Positions 33,175-41,975 of a DNA stretch of 64,000 nucleotides are shown one piece after another. This DNA comes from JASLQO01 sp002327525. Lineage in GTDB: Bacteria > Pseudomonadota > Gammaproteobacteria > Pseudomonadales > Azotimanducaceae. Numbering within the stretch: position 1 is the stretch's first letter; every line of letters begins with the position of its first letter. The stretch spans positions 186,001-250,000 of the forward strand of contig JASLQO010000013.1 of NCBI GenBank assembly GCA_030744435.1. Direction: 5' to 3'. The position numbers and the translations under genes are program-made. The notes beneath the pieces were generated by a model. The model was not told the origin of the DNA, searched no databases, and was given only the letters and a program-made list of their open reading frames with translations.

Positions 33175-35847
33175 ATGGCGTATTCGAGAGATCGCAAGGA
33201 TGAGGATCCGCAGGAGACCAGGGAGTGGCTCGATTCGCTCGAGTACGTACTGGAAAATACGGGTGTGGACAGGGCCAACTTCCTGCTTGAGCGCTTGTCG
33301 GCACGAATGACAAGGACCGGCGCGCGCTTGCCTTACACGATCACGACGCCTTATCGCAACACCATTCCGTCGAGTCAGGAAGCCTTCATGCCGGGGGATC
33401 TGTTCATGGAGCGGCGAATCCGCTCGCTCATCCGCTGGAATGCGCTCGCCATGGTGGTGAGGGCCAATCGTCAGGAGGCTGACCTCGGCGGACACATATC
33501 GAGCTTCGCCTCGTCGGCAACCCTGTATGACGTGGGTTTCAACTATTTTTTCCGCGGGCCTGGCAGAGACGATGCAGGTAATCCAACGGGCGATCTGATC
33601 TATTTTCAGGGGCACTCCGCACCCGGCGTGTATGCGCGCTCTTTTCTCGAGGGGCGGTTGAGCGAGGAGGACCTCGATAATTTTCGCCGAGAAGTGGGTG
33701 GTGAGGGTTTGTCCTCATACCCGCACCCCTGGCTGATGCCCAACTACTGGCAGTTTCCCACCGTGAGTATGGGTCTCGGACCGCTGCAGGCGATCTATCA
33801 GGCGCATGTCATGAAATACCTCGACGCCCGGGATCTGGTACCGATGGGTGACCGTAAGGTGTGGGCCTTTCTCGGTGATGGAGAGTGTGACGAACCCGAG
33901 TCGTTGGGAGCCCTGGCACTCGCGGGGCGGGAGAAACTCGATAACCTGATCTTCGTGGTCAACTGCAATCTGCAGCGTTTGGATGGTCCCGTCAGGGGGA
34001 ACGGCAAAATCATTCAGGAATTGGAAGGCTACTTTCGCGGAGCGGGCTGGAACGTCATCAAGGTGGTGTGGGGAAGATTGTGGGATCCGCTGTTCGCGCG
34101 GGATGCCCACGGCCTCATGCAACAGCGCATGAACGAGACGGTGGACGGCGAGTACCAGAACTTCAAGGCGAAGGGCGGTGCCTACGTACGCGAGACGTTT
34201 TTCGGTACCTACCCTGAACTGTTGGAGATGGTGTCGCACCTGAGTGATGAGGACATCTACAGATTGAATCGCGGCGGTCACGATCCGTTCAAGATCTACG
34301 CGGCCTATCATCGTGCCGTCAATCACTCGGGGGAGCCCACGGTGATTCTGGCGAAAACGGTCAAGGGCTACGGGATGGGTGATGCGGGGGAGTCGGAGAA
34401 CGACACGCATTCTGTCAAGAAACTCAATTTCGATGAGTTGAAACACTTTCGCGATCGCTTCGATATCCCCCTTTCCGACTCTGAACTCGGGGACGTGCCC
34501 TACTACCGGCCAAAGGAAGATTCTCCTGAACTGGTCTACATGTGCAGACAGCGAGAGCGGCTGGGAGGCTCCATCCCGCAACGGCTGGTGGCCGATGAAA
34601 CCATCGGGGTGCCGCCGCTCGAATACTTCGAAACGCAGCTCAAGGGTACGGGGGAGCGCGCCAACTCTACGACCATGGCGTTCGTGCGCATACTGGCCGC
34701 CTTGGTGCGCGACAAGGGCCTTGGTGATCGTATCGTGCCCATAGTGCCGGACGAGGCCCGCACGTTCGGCATGGAGGGCATGTTTCACCGGCTCGGTATC
34801 TATTCGTCCGAGGGGCAACTCTACGAGCCGGAAGATTCGGAAGAGATCGCCGCCTATCGGGAGTCCCGGGATGGCCAGGTGCTGGAGGAGGGGATCAACG
34901 AGGCCGGGGCCATGTCGGGTTGGATTGCCGCGGCCACTTCCTACAGCACCCACCGCTATACGCTGATCCCGTTTTACATCTACTACTCGATGTTCGGGTT
35001 TCAGCGCATTGGCGATCTGGCCTGGGCTGCGGGCGATATGCAGGCGCGCGGCTTTCTGTTGGGAGGGACGTCTGGGCGCACCACTCTGAATGGTGAGGGG
35101 TTACAGCATCAAGACGGGCATTCGCATGTCCTGGCTGGTGCCATCCCCAACTGTGTGAGCTACGACCCATGCTACGCGTACGAACTGGCTGTGATCATTC
35201 AGGATGGTCTCAGGCGTATGGTGGCGGAGAAGGAGAATGTCTTCTTCTACGTCACAGTGATGAACGAGAGCTATCCGCAGCCAGCGATGCCGGAAGGAGT
35301 GGCGCAAGACATACTACGGGGCATTTACCGCCTGCGCGATGGCAATGGTTCGGGTCCGACGGTGAGATTGCTCGGCAGCGGTACGATCTTGAGGGAAGTC
35401 GAAGCGGCGGCGGAGATGCTCGAGTCGGATTATGGGGTCAGTGCAGAGGTCTACAGTGTCACCAGCTTCGTCGAGTTGGCTCGCAATGGCGCCGATGTCG
35501 CGAGATGGAATCTGCTGCACCCGGAAGAGGCCCCCCGCGAGAGCCACGTTGGGAAGCTGCTCACCGGCGAGGCGCCCGTGGTCATTGCCAGTGACTATCT
35601 GAAGAGTCTGGCCGAACCGTTGCGGGCCTACATTGGGGCACCGTGTCACATTCTGGGCACGGACGGCTTCGGACGCAGTGATACACGCAGCGCGCTCAGA
35701 CACTTCTTCGAAGTGGATCGACGCTTTGTCACGCTAGCGGCCCTGTCGAGTCTGGCCTCCGCACAACAGCTGGCTGCGGACAAGGTACGCGCAGCGCGCG
35801 ACAAGCTCGGCATCGATGCCGAGAAAACCAATCCGCGAACGGTTTGA
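33175..35847 (+). CDS. aceE: Pyruvate dehydrogenase E1 component (homodimeric)
   Basis: Thiamine-diphosphate enzyme decarboxylating pyruvate in the PDH complex. ATG at 33175 with GAAGGAG upstream; 890 aa, matching E. coli AceE. Motifs: TPYRNTIPSSQEAFMPGD, GHISSFASSATLYDVGFNYFF, the ThDP motif GDGECDEPES with NLIFVVNCNLQRLDGPVRGN, and the C-terminal PCHILGTDGFGRSDTR. aceF follows 5 bases later. A longer frame into the ROK gene lacks a family-like N-terminus. Confidence 0.97.
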   Translation: MAYSRDRKDEDPQETREWLDSLEYVLENTGVDRANFLLERLSARMTRTGARLPYTITTPYRNTIPSSQEAFMPGDLFMERRIRSLIRWNALAMVVRANRQEADLGGHISSFASSATLYDVGFNYFFRGPGRDDAGNPTGDLIYFQGHSAPGVYARSFLEGRLSEEDLDNFRREVGGEGLSSYPHPWLMPNYWQFPTVSMGLGPLQAIYQAHVMKYLDARDLVPMGDRKVWAFLGDGECDEPESLGALALAGREKLDNLIFVVNCNLQRLDGPVRGNGKIIQELEGYFRGAGWNVIKVVWGRLWDPLFARDAHGLMQQRMNETVDGEYQNFKAKGGAYVRETFFGTYPELLEMVSHLSDEDIYRLNRGGHDPFKIYAAYHRAVNHSGEPTVILAKTVKGYGMGDAGESENDTHSVKKLNFDELKHFRDRFDIPLSDSELGDVPYYRPKEDSPELVYMCRQRERLGGSIPQRLVADETIGVPPLEYFETQLKGTGERANSTTMAFVRILAALVRDKGLGDRIVPIVPDEARTFGMEGMFHRLGIYSSEGQLYEPEDSEEIAAYRESRDGQVLEEGINEAGAMSGWIAAATSYSTHRYTLIPFYIYYSMFGFQRIGDLAWAAGDMQARGFLLGGTSGRTTLNGEGLQHQDGHSHVLAGAIPNCVSYDPCYAYELAVIIQDGLRRMVAEKENVFFYVTVMNESYPQPAMPEGVAQDILRGIYRLRDGNGSGPTVRLLGSGTILREVEAAAEMLESDYGVSAEVYSVTSFVELARNGADVARWNLLHPEEAPRESHVGKLLTGEAPVVIASDYLKSLAEPLRAYIGAPCHILGTDGFGRSDTRSALRHFFEVDRRFVTLAALSSLASAQQLAADKVRAARDKLGIDAEKTNPRTV

Positions 35848-35852
35848 ACCTC

Positions 35853-37496
35853 ATGAGCACTGAGATACGAATTCCAAATATCGGCGACGCGGAAGAGGTG
35901 CAGGTCATCGAACTGTGCGTGCAAGCGGGAGATGTCGTGGGCGAAGAGGATGCCATTGTGGTCATCGAGTCCGACAAAGCCTCCATGGAAGTGCCCGCAG
36001 GGATTGCTGGCACCATCGAGACGCTGCTCGTCGCAATTGGCGACGAGGTGGCGGAAGGAGCGCCCATTGCCCGTATCGACATCGGCAGAGGCGCCGTGGA
36101 TTCCGAGGCGGCGAAGCCAGTCCCGAAACGGGGTAAGCGCGTTGACTCTGTACAACCTGCGCCCGACACTCGCAAGCCGGTGGTGAATCGTGGTGGTGAA
36201 ACGGAAGTTAGCGTATCGGTACCGGACATTGGTGACGCAAAGGATGTGGTGGTAATCGAGGTGGGCGTGCAGGCGGGCACGCGGGTCGAGCCCGACGATT
36301 TAATCGTCGTCGTCGAGTCGGACAAAGCGTCCATGGAGATCCCCGCCGGCAGCTCCGGAGAGGTGCTGGCCCTGCACGTCAAGGAAGGCGACGAAGTGGA
36401 TGAGGGTACCTTGTTGGCGACGCTGCGTGTGGCGTCCGGTACGGCGGTTGCCACCGAGTTGGCAACCGAAACGGCGGGGGTACAGGAGCCACGTCCGGCT
36501 GAGATGCTGGTGTCTATGGGTGAAGCACTGTCGGCAGAAACGCAACCCCCAGTGCATGCTCCGGTACGGGACACCGGGCCGTCGTCACGGGTTTATGCCG
36601 GTCCTGCCACACGTCGGCTGGCACGTGAACTGGGAGTGAGGCTATCGGAAGTAGCGGGCAGCGGCGGCCGGGGACGTATCGTCAAGGACGACGTCAAGGC
36701 GTTTGTGAAAGAACGTATGTCCGGCGGTGCGGAATCCTCCAGCGAAAGTACTGCGGGTGGCGGCATTCCAGCCATTCCGGTCGTGGACTTTGCCAAATTC
36801 GGCCCCGTGGAAGAGCTGCCCATGTCGAGGGTACGAAAGGCTGGCGCGGCCAATCTGCACCGCAGCTGGCTCAACGTGGCCCATGTAACGCAACACGATG
36901 AGGCGGACGTGACGGAACTGGAGGCATTTCGTCAGTCGCTGAAAACGGAGGCGCAGAACCGTGGAGCGAAGATCACTCCGCTCGCGTTCATCATCAAGGC
37001 CTGCTGCTACGCGCTGAAGGAATTCCCCACCTTCAATGCATCGCTCAACGCCGATGCATCGGGGTTCATACTCAAGCGCTACTACAACATCGGCATGGCG
37101 GTGGACACACCGGATGGATTGCTGGTGCCTGTGGTGCGCGAGGCGGACAAGAAGGGCGTGTGGGATCTCTCGGAGGAAATCGTCGATCTGGCGGATCGTG
37201 CCCGTGAAGGCAAACTGGACATGGCCGAGCTGCAAGGGGGCACCTTCACCGTCTCAAGCCTTGGTGCGATAGGCGGCACGGGATTCACGCCCATCGTCAA
37301 CGCTCCGGAGGTTGCCATTCTCGGCGTGGCACGCCTCGCGACGCGGCCCATGTGGGATGGCACGGAATTCGCAACCCGTAAGACGCTGCCCCTGTCACTG
37401 AGCTATGATCACCGCGCCATCAACGGCGCAGAAGCCGGGCGCTTCGTCGTGCACCTCACGGAGCTTTTGTTGGATATCCGCCGGTTGAGCCTGTGA
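35853..37496 (+). CDS. aceF: Dihydrolipoamide acetyltransferase (PDH E2)
   Basis: 547 aa. Two lipoyl domains, with lipoyl lysines at Lys42 and Lys158 in matching ESDKASME contexts, a peripheral subunit-binding domain (about 247-287, VYAGPATRRLARELG) and the catalytic domain. The catalytic signature is DHRAINGAEAGRF. The linker between domains is acidic/Thr-rich rather than Ala-Pro. ATG at 35853 is preferred over a TTG three codons upstream. No lpd gene follows; the next gene is convergent. Confidence 0.96.
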   Translation: MSTEIRIPNIGDAEEVQVIELCVQAGDVVGEEDAIVVIESDKASMEVPAGIAGTIETLLVAIGDEVAEGAPIARIDIGRGAVDSEAAKPVPKRGKRVDSVQPAPDTRKPVVNRGGETEVSVSVPDIGDAKDVVVIEVGVQAGTRVEPDDLIVVVESDKASMEIPAGSSGEVLALHVKEGDEVDEGTLLATLRVASGTAVATELATETAGVQEPRPAEMLVSMGEALSAETQPPVHAPVRDTGPSSRVYAGPATRRLARELGVRLSEVAGSGGRGRIVKDDVKAFVKERMSGGAESSSESTAGGGIPAIPVVDFAKFGPVEELPMSRVRKAGAANLHRSWLNVAHVTQHDEADVTELEAFRQSLKTEAQNRGAKITPLAFIIKACCYALKEFPTFNASLNADASGFILKRYYNIGMAVDTPDGLLVPVVREADKKGVWDLSEEIVDLADRAREGKLDMAELQGGTFTVSSLGAIGGTGFTPIVNAPEVAILGVARLATRPMWDGTEFATRKTLPLSLSYDHRAINGAEAGRFVVHLTELLLDIRRLSL

Positions 37497-37502
37497 CGGG
37501 AT

Positions 37503-38033
37503 TCAGATACCCCGCCACTGGTCCTCCGGCATGTCGCCACCGACATTCAGGGCGCGCGCGAAAACGAAGAAAAAATCGCTGAGGCGATTGAGATATCTCG
37601 CGCCATCGGTCTGCTCTGCGGCCCAGAGGGCTCGTTCGGCGCGCCGACAGACACTGCGTGCGACATGAGCAGCGGCCGCCGCCGCCGTCCCGCCCGGGAG
37701 CACGAACTCCGTGAGTGGCGGTAGTGCTTCGTTCATCGCCGCGGTTGTTTCCTCCAGGTGCGACACACCGGGCGCATCCACTGAACCTTGTGTTGCCAAA
37801 TGTGCACCCAGATCGAAGAGTTGCTGTTGAATCTGCCGGCAGCGTTTTGCGAGATGATCATTTGTGAGCAGCGTCACCAGCACGCCGACGTGGCTGTTCA
37901 GTTCATCCACTTCGCCGATCGCGGCGATTATCGTACTGTCTTTACCCACGCTGGTACCGTCCGCCAGGTGTGTTTTGCCACTGTCGCCCTGACGCGTCGT
38001 GACGCGGGTGATTCTGTGTCGTTTGTTACTCAT
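37503..38033 (-). CDS. Cob(I)alamin adenosyltransferase, PduO type
   Basis: 176 aa forming a five-helix trimer in known members; transfers adenosyl from ATP to cob(I)alamin. VTTRQGDSGKTHLADG (ATP-binding N-terminus, with Gln where Thr is usual), IAAIGEVDELNSHVGV, EFVLPGGTAAAAAAHVARSVCRRAER and LNRLSDFFFVFARALN match the PduO/BtuR-2 family. It lies just downstream of the response regulator, across a 14-bp tandem duplication that contains both its ATG and the upstream stop. Confidence 0.92.
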   Translation of the reverse strand: MSNKRHRITRVTTRQGDSGKTHLADGTSVGKDSTIIAAIGEVDELNSHVGVLVTLLTNDHLAKRCRQIQQQLFDLGAHLATQGSVDAPGVSHLEETTAAMNEALPPLTEFVLPGGTAAAAAAHVARSVCRRAERALWAAEQTDGARYLNRLSDFFFVFARALNVGGDMPEDQWRGI

Positions 38034-38046
38034 CGTTTGTTACTCA
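38019..38046. repeat. Perfect 14-bp tandem duplication at a gene junction
   Basis: TCGTTTGTTACTCA is repeated head to tail (38019-38032 and 38033-38046). On the minus strand each copy reads TGAGTAACAAACGA, holding the regulator stop in the first copy and overlapping the start codon of the adenosyltransferase in the second. Collapsing one copy would restore an ATGA stop/start overlap. Confidence 0.9.
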
Positions 38047-39030
38047 CGCGTCTGGCTTGCGGGTTTGTGCCGAGGCATCGAACGGTTGTGCTGTCACCAT
38101 GCCAGTGTCGAACGAGCGCGTCAGCCCGTCATAGGCGAATTGTAGGAAGGCTTCAGGATCCGGGAAGCCGCTGTCTTTATCGGCAGCGCAGATACTCACG
38201 CCGATCACTACCGGAATGTAGCCCTCGCTGGTCTTGAAAGAGTGCATGTAGAGGTTGTCGAAGATGCGGCGAAAACTGAGAGAGGTGCAGTTGTTGATAT
38301 CATCCTGCAGCATGATTACGGTGAACGTGGTGTCAGTCGGGTGCGTGAGGATGTCCATTGGCCGTACCAGTTGCCGTATCCGCGCTCCGATGCCGGACGT
38401 CAACTCGTCGATGGCGGATTGGCCATACTGTTTTTCGATCGCCTCCAGGTTGTTGACTCCCACCGCCAACAGGCAGGCGACCTGCGAGCGTGCCTTGGCC
38501 TGGCGCAGGAGTTCCTCCAGGCGTTCGATAGTGAACTTGAGATTGCCCAGACCGGTGACCGAATCGATGAGATCCGTGGTTTGGAAGTCTCTGATGCGCT
38601 TGAGCAAGGCCCGGTTGTCGTCGGCGAGGTCGTTGTGGCGGGAGACGATGCGCGCCGCAACCAGGACGCGCGGCAGAAGTTGGGTGCGTAGGGTGGCCTT
38701 GTTCAAAAAGTCGTCCACGTCGGCTTCGAGAGCCGCCTGGATGGACGGCAGTTCTTCCCGGTTGGTGAGCAGGATTACGTAGGTGCGGTGTTCGCTACCC
38801 TCCTCCATCGCGCGCACGCGCTGGGTGAGTTCGATGCCGTCCATCGAGGGTATCAGCCAGTCGCTGATCACGATGCGGGCCGGGCGTTTTTCCAGTGATC
38901 GAAGTGCCTGGAGTGGATTGTTGGTGAACCGTACGTCATTGAAACCGCCACTGCGGAGCGCTTTGGCGATGATCGCGCTTGAGAACTTGGCGTCATCGAC
39001 CACCAGGATTGGCATGTCGGCGTTTGGCAT
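38044..39030 (-). CDS. Response regulator with degenerate GGDEF domain
   Basis: Receiver domain (residues 5-125 from ATG at 39030): acidic pair Asp12-Asp13, phosphoacceptor Asp57 in VISDWLIPSMDG, Thr89 and Lys111 are all present. A GGDEF-like domain follows (about 160-315) with DSVTGLGNLKFTIERLEELL, but the active-site loop that should read GGDEF is HPTDTTF, so it should lack diguanylate cyclase activity. It may bind nucleotide or partner proteins only. ATG at 39015 is an alternative start. Overlap and orientation suggest co-transcription with the adenosyltransferase downstream. Confidence 0.85.
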   Translation of the reverse strand: MPNADMPILVVDDAKFSSAIIAKALRSGGFNDVRFTNNPLQALRSLEKRPARIVISDWLIPSMDGIELTQRVRAMEEGSEHRTYVILLTNREELPSIQAALEADVDDFLNKATLRTQLLPRVLVAARIVSRHNDLADDNRALLKRIRDFQTTDLIDSVTGLGNLKFTIERLEELLRQAKARSQVACLLAVGVNNLEAIEKQYGQSAIDELTSGIGARIRQLVRPMDILTHPTDTTFTVIMLQDDINNCTSLSFRRIFDNLYMHSFKTSEGYIPVVIGVSICAADKDSGFPDPEAFLQFAYDGLTRSFDTGMVTAQPFDASAQTRKPDA

Positions 39031-39122
39031 GTAGTTTAGATGTCTCTTACAAGTCCGGCGCGGCAGGCTCGTCTTTATGTTGGACGGTCTGCCGCTTGTC
39101 AAGAACTCAAGTCAGGTGGAAT

Positions 39123-39605
39123 ATGCCTTCATTTGATGTGGTTTCGGAAGTAGATCTTCAGGAAATACGCAACGCGGTGGATCAGGCCAACCGGGAACTC
39201 GGCAACCGCTTCGACTTTCGGGGCGTGGAAGCGGAGTTCGAGTTGCTCGAATCCGCCATTCGTATTGCCGCGGAAGAAGAGTTCCAGGTCAACCAGCTTG
39301 AGGACATTCTGCGCGACAAACTGGTGAAGCGTGGCATCGACGGGCGCTGTCTGGACCCTGGTGACATCGAGGGCGCCGGCAAGCAGAAGCGGCGCACGTA
39401 TGGCCTGGCCCAGGGAATCGACCGGGACAACGCCAGGAAGATCACCAAACTGGTGAAGGAATCACGACTCAAGCTGCAGGCGCAGATCAACGGCGAGAAA
39501 GTGAGGATTACCGGTAAGAAGCGAGATGATCTGCAAAAGGTGATGGCGGCGCTTAAGGAAGCAGACATCCAGATTCCGCTGCAATTCGACAACTTCCGCG
39601 ACTAG
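39123..39605 (+). CDS. yajQ: YajQ family nucleotide-binding protein
   Basis: 160 aa, ATG at 39123 with AGGTGGA upstream. Opens MPSFDVVSEVDLQEIRNAVD then NRFDFRGVEAEFEL, and contains RREDLVK-like DKLVKRGIDGRCLD and VRITGKKRDDLQKVMAAL. The fold is two RNP-like domains. Family members in Xanthomonas bind cyclic di-GMP, and others bind RNA or phage proteins; the function here is not known. It is divergent from the regulator gene. Confidence 0.94.
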   Translation: MPSFDVVSEVDLQEIRNAVDQANRELGNRFDFRGVEAEFELLESAIRIAAEEEFQVNQLEDILRDKLVKRGIDGRCLDPGDIEGAGKQKRRTYGLAQGIDRDNARKITKLVKESRLKLQAQINGEKVRITGKKRDDLQKVMAALKEADIQIPLQFDNFRD

Positions 39606-39621
39606 TGGGCCGTCAATCGCC

Positions 39622-41016
39622 CTGAACACCGAGACACATCCCAGGCCCACGTGGCGCGAGTCGCTGCGCATATACGCCCACCCCAGGGTGCTGGCGATCG
39701 CCTTCCTGGGCTTTTCCGCGGGTCTCCCCTTCCTGCTTGTATTCTCCACTCTCTCCGCCTGGTTAACGGAATACGGCGTCAGCCGCTCCACCATAGGATT
39801 CTTCAGCTGGATCGGAATCACGTACTCGGTGAAGGTGTTCTGGGCGCCGGTAGTCGACCGTATGCGGCTGCCTGGCCTCACTAGGTTGCTCGGACAACGG
39901 CGCAGCTGGATGCTCGTGGCGCAAATCGGCATTGCCGCCGGCCTGTTCGCAATGGCGGCGACGGATCCATCGGCAGATCTCGTTCGGTTGGCCCTGCTCG
40001 GGCTATTGGTCGCCTTCAGTTCAGCGACGCAGGACATCACGATTGACGCCTACCGCATCGAAGCAGTGGAAGAGGAACGCCAGGCTGCGATGGCGGCCGC
40101 ATACATATTCGGCTACCGCCTGGCTCTGCTGTTCGCGGGTGCGGGGGCGCTGTACATAGCCGAGTTCGCTTCCTGGCACGCCGCGTATCTGGGCATGGCG
40201 CTGGCCGCGGGTGTCGGAATCTGTACCACCCTGGTGATTGCCGAACCCGAGAGAATCATCGCCAGTGCCACACGGGAACTCGAGGCACGGGTCGTCGAAT
40301 TCTCGAATCGGCGGGCGCACTGGCCGCAGGCGCTGCGCCGGTTGGGAGAATGGTTTGTGGGTGCCGTGATCTGTCCGTTCCTGGATTTCTTCCAGCGCAA
40401 CGGAGTCGTCCTGGCTCTCATCCTGCTCGCGCTGGTTGGCACATACCGGATCAGTGACATCACCATGGGCGTGATGGCCAATCCCTTCTACCTGGACCTC
40501 GGCTTCACCAAGACCGAAATCGCCAATGTCGTGAAGATCTTCGGTTTCGGGATGACCATTGCCGGGTCTGCCATCGGTGGCCTGGTGGTGGTGCGACTCG
40601 GACTCGCGCGCACACTGCTGTTGGGCGCGGTGCTGGTAGCGGCAACCAATCTGCTGTTCGCCCTCATGGCCGGAGTCGGACCCGAGCGCGCGCTTCTGGC
40701 GCTCGTGATCAGCGCTGACAATTTCAGTGGAGGGCTCGCCAACGTGGTGTTCATCGCGTTCCTGTCGGGGCTGACCAACACCGCCTACACGGCGACGCAA
40801 TACGCGCTGTTTTCTTCACTCATGACGCTGCCCGGCAAGTTTGTCGGCGGATACGCGGGTGTGGTGGTGGATGCTGCCGGCTATGCGCCGTTCTTCATCT
40901 ATGCCGGATTGTTGGGCGTGCCGGCCATCGCATTGGTGCTATGGCTGATGAAGCGCCACGCGGATCTGTTCGAGCGCGCTGCGCAGACTATCCCGCATCC
41001 CAGAGAAACGTCTTGA
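39622..41016 (+). CDS. AmpG-like MFS permease (anhydromuropeptide transporter family)
   Basis: About 12 membrane spans over 450 aa. SLRIYAHPRVLAIAFLGFSA then GLPFLLVFSTLSAWL, and FWAPVVDRMRLPGL match AmpG/PAT family members; VAFSSATQDITIDAYRIEAVE is the AmpG core motif. No ATG, GTG or TTG exists in frame from the stop at 39541 up to GTG 39688, and that GTG falls inside the conserved N-terminus. CTG at 39622 or 39664 may be used; I give 39622. Its 3' end overlaps the convergent ATL gene by 29 bases. With ampD at 31.7 kb it suggests peptidoglycan recycling. Confidence 0.8.
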   Translation: MNTETHPRPTWRESLRIYAHPRVLAIAFLGFSAGLPFLLVFSTLSAWLTEYGVSRSTIGFFSWIGITYSVKVFWAPVVDRMRLPGLTRLLGQRRSWMLVAQIGIAAGLFAMAATDPSADLVRLALLGLLVAFSSATQDITIDAYRIEAVEEERQAAMAAAYIFGYRLALLFAGAGALYIAEFASWHAAYLGMALAAGVGICTTLVIAEPERIIASATRELEARVVEFSNRRAHWPQALRRLGEWFVGAVICPFLDFFQRNGVVLALILLALVGTYRISDITMGVMANPFYLDLGFTKTEIANVVKIFGFGMTIAGSAIGGLVVVRLGLARTLLLGAVLVAATNLLFALMAGVGPERALLALVISADNFSGGLANVVFIAFLSGLTNTAYTATQYALFSSLMTLPGKFVGGYAGVVVDAAGYAPFFIYAGLLGVPAIALVLWLMKRHADLFERAAQTIPHPRETS

Positions 41017-41386
41017 CCACACGCTCGCCGACAAACTCCACGCCCTCCGCCTCCAGTCTCGATCGCTGACGCACGTATCCGGCGCTTCCGGGTGGGAAGG
41101 AGATCTCGCGCCTGGCGTTGATCACTCTGTGCCAGGGCAACTTAGAACCGGTTGGAAGGTACCTGAGGGTACGACCGACCAGCCGTGCCTTGCCGGGCAT
41201 ACCGGCAAGCGTCGCGATCTGGCCGTAACTCGCCACGCGCCCCCCGGGAATCATCGATACGACTTGCCAGATGAGTTCCTGCGGGTTGGGCCCGGCTTGA
41301 CTTGCCCTCGTTCCGGGAGGAGATTGATCACCCTTTTTCGAGCGTGCGCCTTCCGTGTGGTTGCTGGTCTTCTTTCTCACTCCCAT
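40988..41386 (-). CDS. Alkyltransferase-like protein (ATL, MGMT family)
   Basis: MGMT DNA-binding domain with IWQVVSMIPGGRVASYGQIA, ARLVGRTLRYLPTG and PWHRVINARREISFP. The PCHR cysteine that accepts alkyl groups is Trp here (PWHR), so the protein cannot dealkylate; such ATL proteins bind O6-alkylguanine and hand it to nucleotide excision repair. ATG at 41386 or GTG at 41380 gives about 130 aa. Either start lies inside the 5' end of fxsA on the other strand, an unusual divergent overlap of about 30 bp. Confidence 0.88.
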   Translation of the reverse strand: MGVRKKTSNHTEGARSKKGDQSPPGTRASQAGPNPQELIWQVVSMIPGGRVASYGQIATLAGMPGKARLVGRTLRYLPTGSKLPWHRVINARREISFPPGSAGYVRQRSRLEAEGVEFVGERVVKTFLWDAG

Positions 41387-41795
41387 AGTCGAAATGTACC
41401 TGCTCATCGAGGTGGGTGGAAAGATCGGCGCCTGGCCTACGATTGGCCTGGTCATGCTGACAGCTGTCATTGGTGTCGCACTTCTGAAACATCAGGGTCT
41501 GGAAACCCTCACACGAGGTATGACGCGTGTGCAGAGCGGGGAGGTACCCGTCTCGGAGATGGCCGAGGGGATACTGCTCGCGGTGGCTGGCGCACTCCTC
41601 CTCACACCGGGATTCATCACCGACGCCGTTGGTTTCACGCTGCTATTTCCGCCATCGCGGGTCGCGATTGCAAGGCAGCTGATTCGACGGATGACGATCG
41701 TCGCGGGTGCCGCGCCACCGGGTATGGGGCCCTCAGATCCCACGGGGAAAGGCCCCAGAACGATCGAGGGCGAATTCGAGCGCAAAGGGGATTGA
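41355..41795 (+). CDS. fxsA: Membrane protein FxsA
   Basis: 146 aa, GTG start. Four membrane-associated segments; TPIVEMYLLIEVGGKIGAWPT, LMLTAVIGVALLKHQGLETL, ILLAVAGALLLTPGFITDAVG and the C-terminal TIEGEFERKGD match FxsA, which eases phage exclusion by the F plasmid in E. coli. It neighbours groESL as in other gammaproteobacteria. The 5' end overlaps the ATL gene on the opposite strand. Confidence 0.9.
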   Translation: MWLLVFFLTPIVEMYLLIEVGGKIGAWPTIGLVMLTAVIGVALLKHQGLETLTRGMTRVQSGEVPVSEMAEGILLAVAGALLLTPGFITDAVGFTLLFPPSRVAIARQLIRRMTIVAGAAPPGMGPSDPTGKGPRTIEGEFERKGD

Positions 41796-41856
41796 GAACT
41801 CCTGCCTTAGCACTCGGGACCAGTACTTCGTTCGAGGTCGATGACCCCGAGCGTTC

Positions 41857-41876
41857 CGAACCCGCTTGCGGGTTCG
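41857..41876. repeat. Perfect 9-bp-stem hairpin upstream of groESL
   Basis: CGAACCCGC-TT-GCGGGTTCG is a perfect 20-base palindrome. No T-run follows, so it is not a clear terminator for fxsA. It may act as a weak terminator or binding site. Confidence 0.6.
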
Positions 41877-41892
41877 CAAAGGAGGGCGCTTC

Positions 41893-41934
41893 GCGCGCGA
41901 CTGGCAAAGAGATGCGCGCGACAGGCAAAAAGAC
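41893..41934. repeat. Two tandem 21-bp repeats abutting the groESL -35
   Basis: Unit 1 (41893-41913) and unit 2 (41914-41934) share 18 of 21 bases around GCGCGCGAC-GGCAAA-AGA. The second unit ends exactly where the promoter -35 begins. The 21-bp period is two helical turns, so both copies face the same side of the DNA. Confidence 0.75.
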
Positions 41935-41962
41935 TTGAATCTCCCGAGCGCGAACCTATTAT
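41935..41962 (+). promoter_or_regulatory. groESL promoter
   Basis: TTGAAT (41935-41940), 16-base spacer, TATTAT (41957-41962). The -35 reads CTTGAA with the preceding base, also acceptable for sigma-32. The start site should fall near 41969, just before the CIRCE operator. Confidence 0.75.
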
Positions 41963-41975
41963 AGGCGGCCCTGTT

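Noticed and set aside
33715..34953. A 412-codon open frame antisense to aceE
   Set aside because: Shadow frame; aceE is intact and conserved over the whole stretch.
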